DNA of 52,447 bases from an uncultured Actinomycetes bacterium (GTDB lineage Bacteria; Actinomycetota; Thermoleophilia; RBG-16-64-13). The notes beneath the pieces were generated by a model, which did no database searches, had not been told where the DNA came from, and saw nothing but the letters and a program-made list of their open reading frames with translations. Positions 51,869 through 52,447 of this stretch are shown here, in pieces. Each line of letters opens with the position of its first letter. The stretch's first letter is position 1. The position numbers were made by a program, and so were the translations under genes. Location of the stretch: the NCBI GenBank assembly GCA_903873715.1, contig CAIQPS010000081.1, positions 1 through 52,447 on the forward strand. Reading direction: 5' to 3'.

Positions 51869-52447
51869 TCAGAAGAGCGTTCCGAGGCGGGCATGAAGCC
51901 CGCCGATCACGAGCCGGAAGTCCGGAAGAGGCCTGACCAGATCCGTGAGGCTGGTCTGCCACTCACGCTCGGCAGTGCTCACTATAAGCGGCGGGAAGAA
52001 GTCTTCGGCGCCGATGTAGGACACACCTCTCACCGCGCATTTTTCCGGAAGGATCTGGAGTGCCCTTTGAAGGTCGACAGCATCCTCCCGAACCTCAAGT
52101 AGCTGCCAGAGGTCGTAGTAGTCACGAGCGCAGTTGCGCGGCCATGACCCGTCGTCGACGCGCTTCTGCGCCTGGAGCGGCGTGCGCAACTTCTCCGCGA
52201 CGATCTCCTCCAGCCGGTAGACCGGAAGATCGACCGCAAGCGTCTCACCATATCGATGCAGCAACGGCCGCGTTTCCGGTGGCAAAGCAAGCGGCTCATC
52301 GACGGTGATCTCTATCTTGATCTTCTGCTGTGGGGCACTGTGCCAGGGAAACCGAATCTGGACTTGAAACGCCTCCTGGCCCAAGGGGTGCGGGCTTCGC
52401 TCCGAGCGGCGGGCGGAGTTAACCACGAAGGGTCCGTGCTCGCCCAA
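51869..52447 (-). CDS. AbiEii-type nucleotidyltransferase toxin, partial
   Basis: The last 192 residues or so are visible; the N-terminal catalytic half lies beyond the window. The segment IKIEITVDEPLALPPE, LPVYRLEEIVAEKLRTPLQ and RDYYDLWQLLEV is the characteristic C-terminal half of AbiEii/AbiGii toxins (DUF1814). These are nucleotidyltransferases that block growth during phage infection and pair with an AbiEi-type antitoxin. The antitoxin would be expected upstream, outside the window. It sits directly beyond the tRNA-Leu remnant, as expected of island cargo. Confidence 0.85.
   Translation of the reverse strand: MGEHGPFVVNSARRSERSPHPLGQEAFQVQIRFPWHSAPQQKIKIEITVDEPLALPPETRPLLHRYGETLAVDLPVYRLEEIVAEKLRTPLQAQKRVDDGSWPRNCARDYYDLWQLLEVREDAVDLQRALQILPEKCAVRGVSYIGAEDFFPPLIVSTAEREWQTSLTDLVRPLPDFRLVIGGLHARLGTLF

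Noticed and set aside
51471-51896. Possible small proteins around 51.5-51.9 kb
   Set aside because: They read through the tRNA T-arm (RRDSNPHGR-type peptide), a known artefact.

Overview
The window is high-GC bacterial DNA with actinobacterial character. Evidence includes GTG and TTG starts preceded by strong GGAGG-type ribosome sites, a DUF3068/PorA-like envelope protein, a tRNA 3' end without encoded CCA, and a Firmicutes/actinobacterial housekeeping order (tilS-hpt-ftsH-fol-nad-coaX-dus-greA-lysS ... mcsA-mcsB-clpC). I would guess a deep-branching actinobacterial class rather than a streptomycete or mycobacterium. That placement is inference.

Region 1 (1-3348, minus strand): mcsA-mcsB-clpC, a protein quality-control operon with clpC cut by the window edge. 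McsB keeps the phosphagen-kinase fold signature but appears to have lost most catalytic and ATP-binding residues. Region 2 (3589-8744): an accessory block between clpC/mcs and lysS, with a secreted Kelch protein, a zinc-ribbon membrane protein, a small membrane protein, a nitrilase and an HSL-type hydrolase.

Region 3 (8784-22985, minus strand): a tightly packed housekeeping superoperon. In transcription order it encodes tRNA-Ile lysidine synthase, hypoxanthine phosphoribosyltransferase, FtsH, folate synthesis (folE, folP, folB, folK), NAD synthesis (nadA, nadB, nadC), pantothenate kinase, dihydrouridine synthase, GreA and LysRS. A full-consensus sigma-70 promoter overlapping the dus stop codon restarts transcription at greA-lysS.

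Region 4 (23105-31951): single genes and pairs for metabolism and signalling: an AcuC/HDAC-type deacetylase, a ferredoxin, a small molybdopterin oxidoreductase, a GGDEF/HD-GYP protein, an MFS transporter with a DUF5658 protein, a SagB-type nitroreductase, a GNAT protein and an amino-acid permease. Region 5 (32030-34011): a bicistron, flanked by strong terminators, of a metallophosphoesterase and a nucleotidyltransferase-fold protein. Region 6 (34100-38409): small hypotheticals, a MarR regulator, a DUF4177 protein, a DUF2079 membrane protein and a HAF-repeat protein.

Region 7 (38441-51369): two paralogous two-gene operons of small secreted proteins. Both carry the same palindromic TGTCCC-NN-GGGACA element plus a downstream half-site and the same terminator design. 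Between them lie a NarL-type two-component system, a hybrid histidine kinase and a MoxR/VWA pair; a Kelch lipoprotein and a DUF3068 protein follow. Three same-orientation remnants of a tRNA-Leu 3' half (about 47.2, 49.9 and 51.6 kb) and a duplicated 5' end of moxR mark 47-52 kb as a repeatedly invaded integration hotspot. The window ends in an AbiEii-type toxin gene just beyond the last remnant.

The best candidates for something undescribed are the pseudo-kinase McsB, the duplicated secreted-protein operons with their shared operator, the tRNA-end cassette array, and the metallophosphoesterase/nucleotidyltransferase pair.
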